DNA of 64,000 nt, taken from positions 1 through 64,000 of the forward strand of contig NZ_JAUYGD010000065.1 in the NCBI RefSeq assembly GCF_030690725.1, given 5' to 3'. Both the position numbers and the translations under genes were made by a program. This stretch comes from Pseudomonas sp. (GTDB lineage Bacteria > Pseudomonadota > Gammaproteobacteria > Pseudomonadales > Pseudomonadaceae). Positions 63,338 to 64,000 of the stretch are shown piece after piece (the stretch's first letter is position 1; every line of letters begins with the position of its first letter). The notes under the pieces were generated by a model that was given only the letters and a program-made list of their open reading frames with translations, did no database searches and was not told the origin of the DNA.

Positions 63338-63850
63338 TTACAGACGGCCAGGACGCGCCCTGACATCAAGAACCTGGTTAGTCGCTGGGTTTAAGTCGCA
63401 CTCGTAGATATGGCCCTGGTAGGCACCAAAGCCGTTCTGGAACTCGATCTTGTCGCCGATGAAGGTGACCGTGCCCTGCTCCTGGTTCAGCCAGCGGAAG
63501 TGGCTGAACTTCGGTTCGAGCATGCCGTCGGTCCAACGCACGCTGAACTTCGCCAGGCTCTCAATAGGGTCATCGCAATACACGCCTGCTGAAATGGAGT
63601 GCTTATCTCCCCAGCACTGCAGATCCTTGCGGCAGGTAGCGTCGTCGACTTTTGGCGCGGCTGCTGTCTCTTCCTTGTCATCACCGCCCGAGCACGCCTT
63701 GAATGCGATGGCAATGATCACCACCAAGCCAACAAGCCCTATGAGCTGCTCCTTGGCAGAGACGCCAGGGTTAGCGACGCCGCAGTTTGGGCAGACTTTC
63801 GCGCTGGTATCGACTTGATGCTTGCAGGACTTGCAGGGTTTCAGGGCCAC
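63338..63850 (-). CDS. Zinc-ribbon, membrane-anchored phage accessory protein
   Basis: A 170-aa protein. The N-terminal zinc ribbon (CKSCKHQVDTSAKVCPNCG, four Cys) is followed by one membrane helix (about 37-50, LIGLVGLVVIIAIAF) and a C-terminal domain with KHSISAGVYCDDPIE, FSVRWTDG and EFQNGFGAYQGHIYECD. I recall similar proteins as accessory genes in Pseudomonas prophages, with unknown function. The GTG start at 63850 is supported by AAGGAG seven bases upstream. It lies 20 bp before the 354-aa gene, in the same operon. Confidence 0.78.
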   Translation of the reverse strand: MALKPCKSCKHQVDTSAKVCPNCGVANPGVSAKEQLIGLVGLVVIIAIAFKACSGGDDKEETAAAPKVDDATCRKDLQCWGDKHSISAGVYCDDPIESLAKFSVRWTDGMLEPKFSHFRWLNQEQGTVTFIGDKIEFQNGFGAYQGHIYECDLNPATNQVLDVRARPGRL

Positions 63851-63901
63851 TGAATCGCTCCTTGATCGTGTTGATGGAATCCTTGGTTGCCCCGGGCGGG
63901 C

Positions 63902-64000
63902 TTAGCGTTTGCCGACCTGGTAGTTGCCGGCCATTGCCGACATGGCGGTCACAATTTTGGTAACGCCAGCGCGGTCTTCGGTAGGGAGTTGGCGGTAGTT
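63902..64000 (-). CDS. 3' end of a gene, possibly a phage repressor (cut by window edge)
   Basis: Only the last 32 codons are present, ending NYRQLPTEDRAGVTKIVTAM...VGKR. A C terminus with YRxLPxEDRxxVxxIVxAM resembles the tail of short XRE-type phage repressors, in which such helices mediate dimerisation. If so, the order repressor, zinc ribbon, soluble protein, 4-TM protein would be a lysogenic operon. The evidence is a single helix and context, so identity is uncertain. Confidence 0.4.
   Translation of the reverse strand, partial: NYRQLPTEDRAGVTKIVTAMSAMAGNYQVGKR

Larger units (their letters stand above)
38642..64000. mobile_element. P2-like (phiCTX-type) prophage, incomplete in window
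   Basis: The gene order from 39.3 to 61.3 kb is that of a P2-group myovirus: cos, Q and P leftward, then O-N-M-L-X, lysis genes, R-S, V-W-J-I, fibre, FI-FII-E-E'-T-U-D rightward, then minus-strand accessory genes. The left end abuts tRNA-Thr with only about 600 bp before cos, so attP lies close to cos, as I recall for phiCTX rather than next to D as in P2. No integrase, replication gene, capsid decay or frameshift is visible; the structural genes all look intact. The right boundary is outside the window. Confidence 0.9.

Overview
The window is high-GC DNA from a Pseudomonas species. It carries the chromosomal neighbourhood typA-thiI-glnA-ntrBC-trmL-secB-grx-gpmI-envC-ctpA-hisFAHB-mutY-yggX-tRNA-Phe, in the order I remember around PA5117-PA5149 of P. 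aeruginosa. A four-gene polar amino-acid ABC transporter then continues that synteny. Species cannot be fixed from the sequence alone; the three orphan solute-binding proteins and the Pseudomonas-type REP-like palindromes fit a non-aeruginosa pseudomonad.

Layout. (1) 1-25.8 kb is core chromosome. glnA has a -24/-12 (sigma-54) promoter with an upstream NtrC dyad. A second NtrC dyad lies before ntrBC, so the nitrogen-control circuit can be read directly. Next come the cell-envelope genes envC and ctpA, three tandem periplasmic binding proteins, the hisBH-(DUF2164)-hisA-hisF run, a DAO-type flavoprotein, and an asmA-mutY-yggX operon with overlapping stops and starts. (2) 26.0-33.7 kb: tRNA-Phe with a strong promoter is followed by a complete type I restriction-modification operon (hsdM, hsdS, an extra PD-(D/E)xK-like protein, hsdR). 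It sits between tRNA-Phe and the ABC transporter as an accessory insertion. (3) 33.9-38.3 kb: ABC transporter (ATPase, binding protein, two permeases) and an orphan methyltransferase. (4) 38.6 kb to the end: tRNA-Thr(TGT), then a P2-like (phiCTX-type) prophage running off the right edge.

Prophage. A cos-like sequence lies at about 39.25 kb. It is followed by leftward portal and terminase genes (Q, P), then rightward capsid genes (O, N, M, L), tail X, a lysis cassette (two holin-like proteins, muramidase, Rz/Rz1), tail completion R and S, spike, PAAR and baseplate genes (V, W, J, I), fibre genes, sheath and tube (FI, FII), E/E' with a programmed -1 frameshift site, tape measure T, U and D. Three near-identical dyads (CTTGTA-N11-TACAAG) sit exactly where P2 has its Ogr-activated late promoters. 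Between tRNA-Thr and cos is a 0.4 kb non-coding block with about a dozen GTAAC/GTAATC elements spaced 9-12 bp apart. These are candidate arm-type integrase sites of an attachment region. No integrase, replication gene or Ogr is inside the window; they should lie to the right.

Most interesting region. At 61.7-63.85 kb, on the minus strand beyond gene D, is a lysogeny-type cassette: a zinc-ribbon membrane-anchored protein, a 354-aa two-domain soluble protein and a 177-aa protein with four membrane segments, closed by a terminator. Upstream is the 3' end of what may be a repressor gene. The soluble/4-TM pair, its gene order and some short sequence resemblances suggest a distant relative of the lambda RexA-RexB exclusion system in a P2-like Pseudomonas prophage. 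This is a hypothesis, not an established assignment.
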